Notes: a model not told the origin generated them from the letters alone. Shown: positions 50,866 to 61,645, counted from the first letter of the stretch. The stretch is DNA of 64,000 bases from Rhinopithecus roxellana (GCF_007565055.1 NC_044558.1:83087444-83151443); one strand, 5' to 3'. Numbers and translations are program-made.

Positions 50866-51078
50866 CATCTACCAGACATCATGTTAAGGTATTTTTGTGC
50901 ATTATCCCATTTTCACAGTCACCACATGGGATAGGCATCGTTAACCTCATTGTTTAGAGGAAATACACACAGCTAAATACACACATAACTAAAACACACA
51001 GCTGATACACAACCTAGTAAATCTAAATCCAGATCTGACTCCCATATCTGTGCTCTTAACTGCTGTACTGCCTCCTTG
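50866..51078 (+). mobile_element. MIR, long
   Basis: GTGCATTATCCCATTTTCAC, CATGGGATAGGCATCGTTAA, CCAGATCTGACTCCC and TGCTCTTAACTGCTGTACTG follow MIR from the head to near the 3' end. Confidence 0.8.
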
Positions 51079-51099
51079 TCAAAAGCTCTATAAAAGCAC

Positions 51100-51102
<3 letters not shown>

Positions 51103-51135
<33 letters not shown>

Positions 51136-51415
51136 AGAGGGAGTTTTGCTCTTGTTGCCCAGGCTGCAGTACAATGGCCCGATCTTGGCTCACCACAACC
51201 TCCGCCTCCCGGGTTCAAGCGATTCTCCTGCCTCAGCCTCCTGAGTAGCTGGGATTACAGGCATGCGCCACCACGCCCTGCTAATTTTGTATTTTTAGTA
51301 GAGACGGGGTTTCTCCATGTTGGTCAGGCTGATCTCGAAACCTTGACCTCGTTATCCGCCCACCTTGGCCTCCCAAAGTGCTGGGATTACAGGCATGAGC
51401 CACTGCGCCCGATCT
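51103..51415 (-). mobile_element. Alu, 32-T start
   Basis: GAGAGGGAGTTTTGCTC to GAGCCACTGCGCCCGATC. Confidence 0.93.
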
Positions 51416-51445
51416 GCAGGTGCCCCATTTTAAAAAGATATTGTT

Positions 51446-51759
51446 GACCGGGCACGGTGGCTCACGCCTATAATCCCAGCACTTTGGGAAGCTGAGGCGG
51501 GCAGATTACCTGAGGTCGAGAGTTCAAGACCAGCCTGACCAACATGGAGAAACCCCGTCTCTACTAAAAATACAAAATTAGCAGGGCGTGGTAGCGCATG
51601 CCTGTAATCAGCTACTTGGAAGGCTGAGGGAGGAGAATCATTTGAATCCAGGATGCAGAGGTTGCAGTGAGCCAAGATTGCACCATTGCACTCCAGCCTG
51701 GGCAACTAGAGCAAAACTCAGTCTCAACAAATAAATTAATTAATTAAAATAATAAAAAA
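51446..51759 (+). mobile_element. Alu, tail (AATT)n
   Basis: ACCGGGCACGGTGGCTCACG to CAACAAATAAATTAATTAAT. Confidence 0.92.
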
Positions 51760-52301
51760 GTATTGTTTGCTGTTTTGGAGTATTGCGAGACTTGGGTGGA
51801 GGACCAAGTTACTGTTTCAACTTGTCCATACCATGACAGGTTCCAGGTGTGGGTAGATGAGGTAAGAACCAGACACTTGCCCTTCAAGATTGACTTGGAG
51901 CAGGGGTGGGGATCTCCTTAATCTTTGCCTTGGATTAAAGGGAATGTAAACTGCAATGCAGGTTGCTAAAACAAGGCCAGCTCTTTGCTGTTGTCTCCTA
52001 GAAGCAGGTAAGTGGAAAGAAGGAACTGCCCTTATTAAAATACAAAATGACCTCGTTCTTTTTTCAAAAGATCGCATTTCCTTACATGGTGAAAATACTG
52101 TCCACTTTCTACTCACATGAAGCGTCCTCCTGGTTGATTTTATTCTTCAAGTTCTCAGCTGAAATCATTTTGCTCTTCTGTCTTGAATTGTGGTTTTTTA
52201 CTTTTTTTCTCTCTAAGTAAATCTTTAGAATTCTGTAGATTATCATTAGCAGGCAAAACCAACAAGGGTGTTGTAATAGCTTTTAGTACCCAAGTTGCTT
52301 G
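51760..52301. other. Intergenic, unassigned
   Basis: 540 bp without Alu; no gene, RNA or named repeat that I can support. Confidence 0.6.
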
Positions 52302-52768
52302 TGTCAGAGGCGTTTAAACCAGAGCAACTCCATCTTGTATAGCGGCTGGGTAAAATGAGGCTGAGACCTACTGGGCTGCATTCCTAGATGGTTAGGCGTT
52401 CTAATCACAGGATGAGATAGGAGGTCAGCACAAGATACATGTCATAAAGACCTTGCTGATAAAACAGTTTAAAGTAGCCGGCTAAAACCCACCAAAAACC
52501 ACGATGGCCACGGGAGTGACCTCTGGTTGTCCTCACTGCTACACTCCCATCAGTACCGTGACAGTTTACAAATGCCGTGGCGACATTAGGAAGTTACCCT
52601 CTATGGTCTGAAACGGGAAGGCAAGAATAATCCACCTCTTGTTTGGTATATCATCAAGAAACAACCATAAAAATGGGCAACCAGCAGCCTTGGGGCTGCT
52701 CTGCCTATGGAATAGCCATTCTTTCCTAATAAACTGGCTTTCACTTCATGGACTTGCCCTGAATTCTT
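52302..52768 (+). mobile_element. ERV1-type solo LTR, 3' end lost at an Alu insertion
   Basis: Begins TGTCAGAGGCG; contains CAGAGCAACTCCATCTTG and CCATAAAAATGGGCAACCAG, then AATAAA (52728-52733) and GACTTGCCCTGAATTC, an R/U5-like order. I recognise the layout as a primate ERV1 LTR but cannot fix the family. No internal viral genes are attached. Confidence 0.7.
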
Positions 52769-53056
52769 TTTTTTTCTTTTGAGACGGAGTCTCACTCTGT
52801 CACCCAGGCTAGAGTGCAGTGGCGCAATCTCGGTTCACTGCAACCTCCGTCTCCCTGATTCAAGCAATGCTGCCTCAGCCTCCCCAACAGCTGGGATTAC
52901 AGGCACCCGACACCACACCTGGCTAATTTGTGTATTTTTAGCAGACACGAGGTTTCACCATGTTGGCCAGGCTGGTTTAGAACTCCTGACCTCAAGTGAT
53001 GTGCCTGCCTCACTCTCCCAGTGTTGGGATTACAGGGGTGAGCCACTGTGCCCAGC
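52769..53056 (-). mobile_element. Alu that ends the LTR
   Basis: TTTTGAGACGGAGTCTCACTC to GAGCCACTGTGCCCAGC; the LTR does not resume after it. Confidence 0.92.
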
Positions 53057-53142
53057 GTCAAGCTGATTTATAATCTGGGACTGCATCCTATGCACACGTT
53101 TCCTCAATACTCAAAGGTTTACTTTTAAAAATGTTCAGTGTA

Positions 53143-53255
53143 AGCCAGGCACAGTGGCCCACAGGAGCAGGAGGATTGCTTGAGCTCAGGAGTACAGGAC
53201 AGCCTGGGCAACATAGTGACGCCCCACCTCTACAAAAGTAAAAATAATTTTTATT
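53143..53255 (+). mobile_element. Alu fragment with deletion
   Basis: AAGCCAGGCACAGTGGCCCA, then a jump to GGAGGATTGCTTGAGC. Confidence 0.8.
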
Positions 53256-53271
53256 TTAATAATATTTTCTT

Positions 53272-53315
53272 CCCAAAGTGCTGGGATTACAACTGTGAAC
53301 CTCTGTGCCCGACCT
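53272..53315 (-). mobile_element. Short Alu end fragment
   Basis: CCCAAAGTGCTGGGATTACA to CTGTGCCCGACC; 44 bp only. Confidence 0.75.
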
Positions 53316-53364
53316 GTCATTTCTTTACAAGACCAAAAACAAAATAAAATATATTTACTCCCGC

Positions 53365-53639
53365 TTTTTTTTTTCCTAAGACGGAGTCTCACTCTGTCAC
53401 CCAAGGTGGAGTGCAGTGATGCGATCCACCTCCCAGGTTCAAGCGATTCCCCTGCCTCAGCCTCCTGAGTAGCAGGGATTACAGGCGCCCACCACCACAC
53501 CCAGCTAATTTTTGTATTTTTAGTAGAGATGGTTTCGCCATGTTGGCCAGGCTGGTCTCGAACTCCTGACCTCAGGTGATCCACCCACCTCGGCCTCCCA
53601 AAGTGCTGGGATTACAGGTGTGAGCCACCATGCCTGGCT
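53365..53639 (-). mobile_element. Alu (S-type)
   Basis: TTCCTAAGACGGAGTCTCAC to GAGCCACCATGCCTGGCT; about 20 bp deleted near 53424. Confidence 0.92.
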
Positions 53640-53682
53640 TTATTTCCCCCTTAATTTTTTTTTTTTAAATTTGAAAAGGAGT

Positions 53683-53815
53683 AATCTCAGCTACTCCGGA
53701 GGCTGAGGCAGGAGAATTGCTTGAACCTGAGAGGCGCAAGTTGCAGTGAGCTGAGATCACGCCACTGCACTCCAGCCTGAGCAACAGAGCAAGACTCCAT
53801 CTCAAAAAAAAAAAA
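53683..53815 (+). mobile_element. Alu right arm
   Basis: GTAATCTCAGCTACTCCGGA to A tail, followed by purine repeat. Confidence 0.88.
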
Positions 53816-53911
53816 AGAAGGAAGGGAGGGAGGAAGGAAGGAAGGAAGGAAGGAAGAAGGGAGGAAGGGAAGGAAGGGAAGGAAGGGAAGGAAAGAAAGA
53901 AAAAAGAAAAG
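53816..53911. repeat. Impure (GGAA)n/(AAGG)n purine repeat
   Basis: GAAGGAAGGGAGGGAGGAAG type purine run grown from an Alu tail. Confidence 0.92.
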
Positions 53912-53931
53912 TGGGATTTGTGTGTGTGTGT

Positions 53932-54189
53932 ATTTTCTTGAAATAGGGTTTCACTCTGTTGTCCAGACTAGGGTACTCAACCTTCTGGGCTCAAGCAATC
54001 CTCCTACCTCAGCCTCTTAAATAGAGGGCACTAGAGCGATGTGTCACCACACCTGGCTTATGTTAATATTTTTCATAGTGATGGCGTCTCCCTACGTTAC
54101 CCAGGCTGGTCTTTAACTCCTGGGCTCAGGAGATCCACCCGCCTTAGCCTCCCACAGTGCTAGAATTATAACCATGAGCCACCAGCCCC
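53932..54189 (-). mobile_element. Old Alu (J-like)
   Basis: GAAATAGGGTTTCACTCTG to GAGCCACCAGCCCCC; strongly diverged. Confidence 0.8.
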
Positions 54190-54200
54190 CACAAAATATT

Positions 54201-54494
54201 GATTTATTTATGGGATGGAGTCTCGCTCTGTCACCCAGACTGGAGTGCAGTGGTGTCATCTAGGCTCACTGCAACCTCTGCCTCCCAGGTTAAAGCAATT
54301 CTCCTGCCTCAGCCTCCCTAGTAGCTGGAACTACAAGTGCATGCCACCACGCCTGGATAATTTTTTTGTATTTTTAGTAGAGATAGGGTTTCACCATGTT
54401 GGCCAGACTGGTCTTGAACTCCTGACCTCGTGATCCACCCGCCTCGGCCTCCCAAAGTGCTGGGATTACAGGCGTGAGCTACTGCCCCTGGCCT
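54201..54494 (-). mobile_element. Alu (S-type)
   Basis: GGGATGGAGTCTCGCTCTG to GAGCTACTGCCCCTGGCC. Confidence 0.92.
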
Positions 54495-55088
54495 AAGAAA
54501 TGTATTTTTTAAACAAAATTTCCTATCAACAATGTGGTTGCATCTGGAATTTTGTAATAGGAGGAATTACTGAAAAGGCAAGGGGTGTGGCCCTTACTGA
54601 ACGCTAACATTCCAGGCAGCTGAGATTGCTCCTTTGTAGGGTGACCTCAGGCCAGAGTGAGTTCTTAACATTTTCCATCATGGAAGCAAATTCATTAGTC
54701 GTGAGAATGACAAACGAAACTGGATTGGAACAGGTTGTGGGATTGGACCCAGGGCAAATTTCTCACAGGCTTGGAACAAGTTTCCTTCTGTTCCTACCAC
54801 GGTCCTGATCTTGCATTCTTCAAACCAATTATAACTCTGTTCATTGTACTGGCCCAGTCTACTAAGTTTTTATCTAGAACATTTGGAGGAATATTGAACA
54901 CCTACTATATGAGGGTAGTTGAAATCTAACAGGGTTCATGACTTTAGAGAGTCAAGGATTAGGACAGGCATAGCAGGCATGTGGTAGGAATAGAATGTTT
55001 GCCTACAGCCGTAATTGAAGGAAATGTTAAATTTCCCTGGATTCTATCCAGAAGGTCCATGGACCCCGAGTTAAGAACCTTGCAGCAG
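54495..55088. other. Intergenic, unassigned
   Basis: About 590 bp without Alu; two overlapping short open frames lack coding features. May be an old repeat I do not recognise. Confidence 0.55.
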
Positions 55089-55376
55089 GGCTGGATGAGG
55101 TGGCTCACGCCTGTAATCCCAATGCTTTGGGAGGCCAAGGCAAGAGGATAGGTTGAGGCCAGTAGGTTGAGACCAGTCTTGGCGACGTAGCAAGGTTCGA
55201 GACCTGTCTCTACAAAAAATAAACAAAATTAGCTTGGTGTGGTGGCACACACCCGTGGCCCCACCTGCTCGGAAGGCTGAGATAGGAGGATGGTCGAGGC
55301 TGCAGTAAGCTGTGATCATGCCATTGCACTTCAGCCTGGGTCAGAGACAGACCCTGTCTCCCAAGAAAAAAAAAAC
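55089..55376 (+). mobile_element. Old Alu (J-like)
   Basis: GGCTGGATGAGGTGGCTCAC to CCCAAGAAAAAAAAAC. Confidence 0.88.
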
Positions 55377-55515
55377 TTTTGTTGAGTAAGTGACTGTATT
55401 CAAAGGTTAAAATAGCCTACTTGTTTATTACCTTTTAGAGACTGGTTGAGGTCAAGTAGATTCATGCTCAGGGTAAGAGTTTGAACTCAGTGATCACTAA
55501 GCTTCCTTCCAACTC

Positions 55516-55818
55516 TCTTTTTTTTTTTTTTTTTAGAGAAAGGGTCTTACTGTTGCCCAGGCTTCAGTGCAGTGATGCGATCATAGCTCACTATAGCCTC
55601 GAACACCTGGGCTCTTGCTATCCTCCTGCTCTGCCTCCCAAGGAGCTGGGGCTGAAGGCACATGCTGCCATGCATGGCTGATTTTCATTTTTATTTTTGT
55701 AGACGTGGGGTCTCAGTTTGTTGCCCAGGTTGGTCTTGAACTCCTGGGCTCCAGCAATCCTTCTGCCTCAGCCTCACAAAGTGCTGGCATTACAGGCCAG
55801 AGCCACTGCACCCAGCCA
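55516..55818 (-). mobile_element. Old Alu (J-like)
   Basis: Poly-T, GAGAAAGGGTCTTACTG to GAGCCACTGCACCCAGCC. Confidence 0.9.
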
Positions 55819-55909
55819 TCCTTCCACCTCCTTGGTCTGTGTTTTGCCCTCACTTGAGCTTCCTTCATCATAACTTGCATTTCATTTTTGACGAACTGAA
55901 GCAATTTTC

Positions 55910-56204
55910 TTTGTTTTTTTGAGACAGAGTCTCGCTCTGTCACCCAGGCTGGAGTGCAGCGGCGCAATCTTGGCTCACTGCAAGCTCCGCCTCCCGGGTT
56001 CACGCCATTCTCCTGCCTCAGCCTCCTGAGTAGCTGGGACTACAGGTGCCCGCCACCACACCCGGCTAATTTTTTGTATTTTTAGTAGAGACGGGATTTT
56101 ACCGTGTTAGCCGGGACGGTCTTGATCTCCTGACCTCATGATCTGCCCACCTCGGCCTCCCACCAAAGTGCTGGGATTACAGGCATAAGCCACTGCGCCT
56201 GGCC
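55910..56204 (-). mobile_element. AluY
   Basis: TTTTTTTGAGACAGAGTCTC to AAGCCACTGCGCCTGGCC; flanks GAACTGAAGCAATTTTCT and GAACTGAAGTAGTTTTCT. Confidence 0.94.
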
Positions 56205-56261
56205 TGAACTGAAGTAGTTTTCTAAGCTCCTTCTTTATTCTGATGCTCAGAGTAAAACTGC

Positions 56262-56557
56262 TTTTTTTGTTGTTGTTGTTGAGACGGAGTCTCGCTCGGT
56301 CGCCCAGGCTGGAGTGCAGTGGCCAGATCTCAGCTCACTGCAAGCTCCGCCTCCCGGGTTCACGCCATTCTCCTGCCTCAGCCTCCCGAGTAGCTGGGAC
56401 TACAGGCGCCTGCCACCTCGCCCGGCTAGTTTTTTGTATTTTTTAGTAGAGACGGGGTTTCACCGTGTTAGCCAGGATGGTCTCAATCTCCTGAGCCGAT
56501 GATCCGCCCGCCTCGGCCTCCCAAAGTGCTGGCAGGTGTGAGCCACTGCGCCTGGCC
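56262..56557 (-). mobile_element. AluY, monkey type
   Basis: GTGGCCAGATCTCAGC; lacks GATTAC near the end (GTGCTGGCAGGTGTGAGCC). Confidence 0.93.
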
Positions 56558-56728
56558 TCTTTTTTTTTTTTTTTTTTTTAAAGACAGGGTCTTGCTCTGT
56601 CACCCAGACTGGAGTGCGGAGGCACAACCATGACTCACTGCAGCCTCAACTTCCAGAGGCTCAAGCGATCCTCCTGCCTCAGCCTCCCAAAATGCTAGGT
56701 TTACAGGCCTGAGTCCCCGCACTCTGCC
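56558..56728 (-). mobile_element. Alu monomer-like element
   Basis: Poly-T, AAAGACAGGGTCTTGCTC to GAGTCCCCGCACTCTGCC; one arm plus head, abutting the previous Alu. Confidence 0.82.
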
Positions 56729-57088
56729 TTTATGGAGACTTCTTCATGTAGGCATGGTCAATTGTTACCTTAATCTCCAGCCCTTTCCCCTTACCCAGAG
56801 GATGGAGGGTGAGGCTGAAAGTTTCAGGATGCTAATCATGGTTTGGTCATTCTGGTGACCAGCCCCCATCCTGAAGCTATCCAAGAGCCCACCAAGTTTG
56901 GCTTCATTAGGACAATAGGTCTTCCCATCACCCAGAAAATTCCAAGAGATTTGGCACTCTGTATGGGGAGACAGGGTCAAAGACCAAATGGTAGAATGAA
57001 AGATGCTCCTAACATTTTTTGCTTTAGAAACTGCAGAGGTTTCAGAAGCTCTGGCCAGAAGCCAGGGGCAACAAAGACCAAAATGTAT
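56729..57088. other. Old repeat-like segment, family not assigned, split by two Alus
   Basis: CATTAGGACAATAGG..., ATTCCAAGAGATTTGGC and AAAGACCAAATGG look like an ancient mammalian repeat. The text ATATTTCTT before the Alus resumes as ATTTCTTGTTATGTCACAAT after 57711. Confidence 0.45.
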
Positions 57089-57388
57089 ATTTCTTTTTTT
57101 TTTCTTTTTGACAGAATCTCCCTCTGTCGCCCAGGCTGGAGGGCAGTGGTGTGATCTTGGCTCACTGCAGCCTCCGCCTCCCGGGTTCAAGTGATTCTCC
57201 TACCTCAGCCTCCCGAGTAGTTGGGATTACAGGCATGTGCCACCATGCCTGGCTAATTTTTGTATTTTTAGTAGAGACAGGGTTTCACCATGTTGGCCAG
57301 GCTGGTCTCGAACTCCTGGCCTAAAGTGATCTGCTCACCTTGGCCTCCTAAAGTGCTGGGATTACAGGTGTGAGCCACCATGCCTGGC
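57089..57388 (-). mobile_element. Alu (S-type)
   Basis: TTTTTGACAGAATCTCCCTC to GAGCCACCATGCCTGGCC. Confidence 0.93.
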
Positions 57389-57395
57389 CTATTTC

Positions 57396-57709
57396 TTTTT
57401 TTTTTTTTTTTTTTTTTTTTTGAGGCGGAGTCTTGCTCCGTCACCCAGGCTGGAGTGCAGTGGCCGTATCTCAGCTCACTGCAAGCTTCCCCTCCCGGGT
57501 TCCCACCATTCTCCTGCCTCAGCCTCCCAAGTAGCTGGGACTACAAGCGCCCGCCACCTCGCCTGGCTAGTTTTTTTTTTTTTGTATTTTTTAGTAGAGA
57601 CGGGGTTTCACTGTGTTTGCCAGGATGGTCTCGATCTCCTGACCTTGTGATCCGCCCGTCTCGGCCTCCCAAAGTGCTGGGATTACAGGCTTGCGCCACC
57701 GCGCCCGGC
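57396..57709 (-). mobile_element. AluY, monkey type, inserted at the end of the previous Alu
   Basis: Target duplication CTGGCCTATTTCTT (57384-57397 and 57711-57724) includes the last bases of the previous Alu. Confidence 0.95.
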
Positions 57710-57806
57710 CCTGGCCTATTTCTTGTTATGTCACAATATCACATCCTATCAGCAGGAGGTAGAAAAGAAAGATAGACGTTTGCCCTCTCCCTTTAAGAAA
57801 ACTGCC

Positions 57807-57956
57807 TGGACTGGGCACCATAGCTCACCCCTGTAATCCTAACTACTTGAAGACTGAGGGTGGGGGATCGCTTGAGCCCAGGAGTTCAAGTCTGCAGTGA
57901 GCTGTAATCATGCCACTATACTCTAGCCTGGGCAACAGAGCAAGTCTCCATCTCTT
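57807..57956 (+). mobile_element. Alu fragment
   Basis: GGACTGGGCACCATAGCTCA to CTCCATCTCTTAAAC; middle deleted. Confidence 0.82.
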
Positions 57957-57958
57957 AA

Positions 57959-57981
57959 ACACACGCACACACACACACACA
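57959..57981. repeat. (CA)n microsatellite
   Basis: ACACGCACACACACACACAC behind an Alu tail. Confidence 0.93.
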
Positions 57982-58193
57982 CTTCCAAGAGGTTGCATGG
58001 GCTACTTCAGCTTGGCCAGAACTTATTTTCATGGCCATCCCTAGTAATACAGGAAGTTAGGAGATGTCTTCATTCTGGATGTCCATGTGGCAGGAAGAAT
58101 CAGATACAAGAAGAGGGTAGAATGGCTTTGAGGGGGGCGGGACTTCTGGTAGTCTCTGCTTCAGTCTTTGAAAACTGAAGCACAGTAGTGACT

Positions 58194-58480
58194 GTTTTTT
58201 TGAGACAGAGTCTCGCTCTGTCACCCAGGCTGGAGTGCAGTGCTGTGATCTCGGCTCACTGCAAGCTCCACCTCCTGGGTTCACGCCATTCTCCTGCCTC
58301 AGCCTCCCAAGTAGCTGGGACTACAGGCGCCCGCCACTACGCCCAGCTAATTTTTGTATTTTTAGTAGAGACGGGGTTTCACTGTGTTTACCAAGATGGT
58401 CTGGATCTCCTGACCTTGTGATCTGCCCACCTCGGCTCCCAAAATGCTGGGGTTACAGGCGTGAGCCACCGCGCCCGGCC
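58194..58480 (-). mobile_element. AluY
   Basis: TTTTTTTGAGACAGAGTCTC to GAGCCACCGCGCCCGGCC; CACAGTAGTGA flanks. Confidence 0.95.
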
Positions 58481-58588
58481 ACAGTAGTGAACGTTATAGT
58501 TGACTGTGCAATATTCACTGTACCCTGATCATGGTATATTCAGGGTGGACAGACCTGGGCCCATCTGGGCCAAGGAGATGCATGCCAG

Positions 58589-58644
58589 AGGGTGTGTGTG
58601 TGTGTAAGTGTGTGTGCGTGTGTATGTGTGTGTGCATGCACATG
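58589..58644. repeat. (TG)n-rich repeat, alternating purine-pyrimidine
   Basis: GGTGTGTGTGTGTGTAAGTG then GTGTGCATGCACATGCACAC; nearly continuous alternation, Z-DNA prone. Confidence 0.9.
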
Positions 58645-58668
58645 CACACTTAGAAAACCATAGGAAAG

Positions 58669-58970
58669 GCCGGGCACAGTGGCTCGCACCTGTAATCCCA
58701 ACACTTTGGGAGGCCAAGGCAGGCAGATCACCTGAGGTCAGGAGTTCGAGACCAGCCCAGCCTGCAGGGTGAAACCCCGTCTCTACTAAAAATACAAAAA
58801 TTAGCCAGGTGTGGTGGCTCACGCCTGTAATCCCAGCTCCTCAGGAGGCTAAGGTATGAGAATCGCCTGAACCTGGGAGGCAGAGGTGGCAGTGAGCTGA
58901 GATTGCACCACTGCACTCCAGCCTGGGGAGACAGAGTGAGACTCTGTCTCAAAAAAATAAGTAAATAAAT
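58669..58970 (+). mobile_element. Alu (S-type), tail (AAAT)n
   Basis: GGCCGGGCACAGTGGCTCGC to AATAAGTAAATAAATAAAAA. Confidence 0.93.
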
Positions 58971-59027
58971 AAAAAGCAAAAGCAAAGCAAAGGAAAGAAA
59001 ACCACAGGAAAGCATGAACAAGGACAT

Positions 59028-59454
59028 TGCCAGGCCTCTGAGCTCAAGCTAAGCCGTCATATCCCCTGTGACCTGCACGTGGACACCAGATGGCCCAAAG
59101 CAACTGAAGATCCACAAAAAGTGACAATGGCCTTAACTGATGACATTCCACCACTGTGATTTGTTTCTGCCCCACCCTAACTGATCAATGTACTTTGTAA
59201 TCTCCCCCACCCTTAAGAAGGTTCTTTGTAATTCTCCCCACCCTTGAGAATGTACTTTGTGAGATCCACCCCCTGTCCGCAAAACATTGCTCCTAACTCC
59301 GCCACCTGTCCCCAAACCTATAAGAACTAATGATAATCCATCACCCTTTGCTGACTCTCTTTTCGGACTCAGCTCGCCTGCACCCAGGTGAAATAAACAG
59401 CCTTGTTGCTCACACAAAGCCTGTTTGGTGGTCTCTTCACACAACGCATGAGAC
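59028..59454 (+). mobile_element. Solo LTR7 (HERV-H LTR)
   Basis: Starts TGCCAGGCCTCTGAGCTCAA; contains CCCCTGTGACCTGCACG, TAACTGATGACATTCCACCA, TATAAG at 59319, CTCTTTTCGGACTCAGC, AATAAA at 59392 and AAGCCTGTTTGGTGGTCTC. This is the LTR7 wording throughout. No internal gag/pol/env follows on either side, so a solo LTR left by LTR-LTR recombination. The exact right end and target duplication are unclear. Confidence 0.92.
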
Positions 59455-59959
59455 AGAAATGTATCATACATAATATCCATTGCTCTGGCAACCATCTTAC
59501 CTTAGCATGGTTGAATGAAGGATGAAGCCACCTCTGCAAATGGCAGAGAAAGAGAAGAAAAGATTTTGGGTGCTTGAGAAATTTAGTGGCTTGAGCCACT
59601 AAATCAACCAACCCTGAAGCTGAACCATGTTGCAAACGTCCTGTTTTGTGAGCTAATGAGTTTCCTTATTGTCTCAGCTAGTCTGAATTAGCCTAGCTGC
59701 TGAGATCGTTCTAACTGATGTAAACTCTATTAAAATGTACGATAATTTTTGACCAGCAGAGCATGAACCTCAACATCTGACTGGTCCCAGCAGATTTAGG
59801 CATCTTTATCTCCTTTGAGCTTTAGGAATTTCATTAGGGATTCAAATGGCTTTATCTGACAGGAATATATGCATAGCTATTTCCTGGTAGTCTCTCATGG
59901 CCTGTATTTGATGGAGTAAGATTGGTTTTACATTTAAGAAAGGTTAAAGTAGAGGGGAA
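59455..59959. other. Intergenic, unassigned
   Basis: 500 bp with no Alu and no coding signal. Confidence 0.55.
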
Positions 59960-60285
59960 CAGGCATTCTCATACATTATTGGTGGGGATATAAATTGGCT
60001 CACTCTTTTTTTGGAAGGTAACTTTTTAAAAAATTTAAATGTGCATATTTTAGATTCAGTGGTTCTAATCTAAGAACTAATCCTACAACTATGTTTGTAG
60101 ATTCAAGCTTCTTGGTAAGACAAAAAAAGTTTTTGAGAAGAAAAGAAATACAAGTATACTATATATGCACCCAAGGCTGTTTACTGTGGCAATGTGTGTA
60201 ATAGCAAGTACTGAACCTAAACGTCTATCAGTAGGAAGCTGTTGAAATCACAGCACGCTATGATCTCACAATGCAATAGTTAAAA
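59960..60285 (+). mobile_element. L1 3' fragment (old)
   Basis: TTCTCATACATTATTGGTGG, TATAAATTGGCTCAC and AATAGCAAGTACTGAACCTA, AACGTCTATCAGTAGG follow the end of L1 ORF2; diverged, no intact frame. Confidence 0.75.
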
Positions 60286-60294
60286 AAAATGAGG

Positions 60295-60430
60295 AGGTGG
60301 GGTACAGTGGCTTGCGCCTGTAATCCCAGCTCTTTGGGAGTCTGAGGTAGCCGGATCGCTTGAGCCTTGGAGTTCAAGACCAGCCTGAGCGACATGGCGA
60401 GACCTTATCTCTAGGGAAAAAAAAAATTAA
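60295..60430 (+). mobile_element. Alu monomer (FLAM-like)
   Basis: GTGGGGTACAGTGGCTTGCG to an A tail; left arm only. Confidence 0.82.
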
Positions 60431-60445
60431 ATAATTTAAAATATG

Positions 60446-60738
60446 GGGCCAGGCACAGTGGCTCATGCCTGTAATCCCAGCACTTTGGGAGGCTGAGGCA
60501 GGTGGATCACCTGAGGTTGGGAGTTCGAGACCAGCCTGGCCAACATGGAGAAACCCATCTCTGCTAAAAATACAAAATTAGCCAAGTGTGGTGGTGCATG
60601 CCTGTAATTCCAGCTACTTGGGAGGCTGAAACAGGAGAATCACTCGAACCCAGGAGGCAGAGTTTGCAGTGAGTAGAGATTGAGCCATTGCACTCCAGCC
60701 TGGGCAATAAGAGCAAAACTCTGTTTCAAAAAAAAAAT
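60446..60738 (+). mobile_element. Alu (S-type)
   Basis: GGGCCAGGCACAGTGGCTCA to tail. Confidence 0.93.
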
Positions 60739-60960
60739 TGTAAATGTGAAGTAATCTACATCTTCTGATATGGAAAGGGGGTCTATCTATCTATTCCGCT
60801 AATATATGTATTAAAGACTGTGTGTATGTGTGTATATATAAAAGATAAGTTGTACTAGATAATATACAATGTATTATTTAATATATTAACTTTTCTATGT
60901 AATACATGTTAACTGTATTACATGTATATGTATGTTACATTTTATATTGTTACTGGAATA

Positions 60961-60981
60961 CACACACACACACACACACAT
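60961..60981. repeat. (CA)n then TATATA repeat
   Basis: Ten CA units followed by TATATATGTATATATAC. Confidence 0.93.
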
Positions 60982-60998
60982 ATATATGTATATATACT

Positions 60999-61302
60999 CT
61001 TTTTTTTTTTTTTTTTTTTTGCGACAGAGCCTTGCTCTGTCGCCCAAGCTGGAGTGCAGTGGTGCGATCTCTGCTCACTGCAACCTTCGCCTCCCAGGTT
61101 CAAGCAATTCTCCTGCCTCAACCTCCCAAGTAGCTGGGACTACAGGCAGGTGCTACCACACCCGGCTAATTTTTGTATTTTTTGTAGAGACGAGGTTTCA
61201 CCAGGTGGGCCAGGCTGGTCTTGAACTCCTGGCCTCAAGTGATCCACCCGCCTCGGCTTCCCAAAGTGCTGGGATTCCAGGCATGAGCCACCATGCCTGG
61301 CT
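60999..61302 (-). mobile_element. Alu (S-type)
   Basis: 22-T start, GCGACAGAGCCTTGCTC to GAGCCACCATGCCTGGCT. Confidence 0.93.
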
Positions 61303-61337
61303 GAACGTATATATATTGTTAGGTGCAATACCCACAT

Positions 61338-61634
61338 ATTTTTTTTTTTTTTGAGACGGAGTCTCGCTCTGTCGCCCAGGCTGGACTGCAGTGGCCGGAT
61401 CTCAGCTCACTGCAAGCTCCGCCTCCCGGGTTCACGCCATTCTCCTGCCTCAGCCTCCCGAGTAGCTGGGACTACAAGCGCCCGCCACCTTGCCCGGCTA
61501 GTTTTTTATATTTTTTAGTAGAGACGGGGTTTCACCGGGTTAGCCAGGATGGTCTCGATCTCCTGACCTTGTGATCCGCCCGCCTCGGCCTCCCAAAGTG
61601 CTGGGATTACAGGCTTGAGCCACCGCGCCCAGCC
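61338..61634 (-). mobile_element. AluY, monkey type
   Basis: GTGGCCGGATCTCAGC; target duplication AATACCCACATATTTTT. Confidence 0.96.
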
Positions 61635-61645
61635 AATACCCACAT

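Noticed and set aside
52302..52768. Remains of an endogenous retrovirus with genes
   Set aside because: Only LTR-type sequence is present here and at 59028-59454; no gag, pol or env reading was seen near either.
56765..57190. 141-codon minus frame and 103-codon plus frame
   Set aside because: They run from an old repeat-like segment into an Alu; composition is not coding-like.
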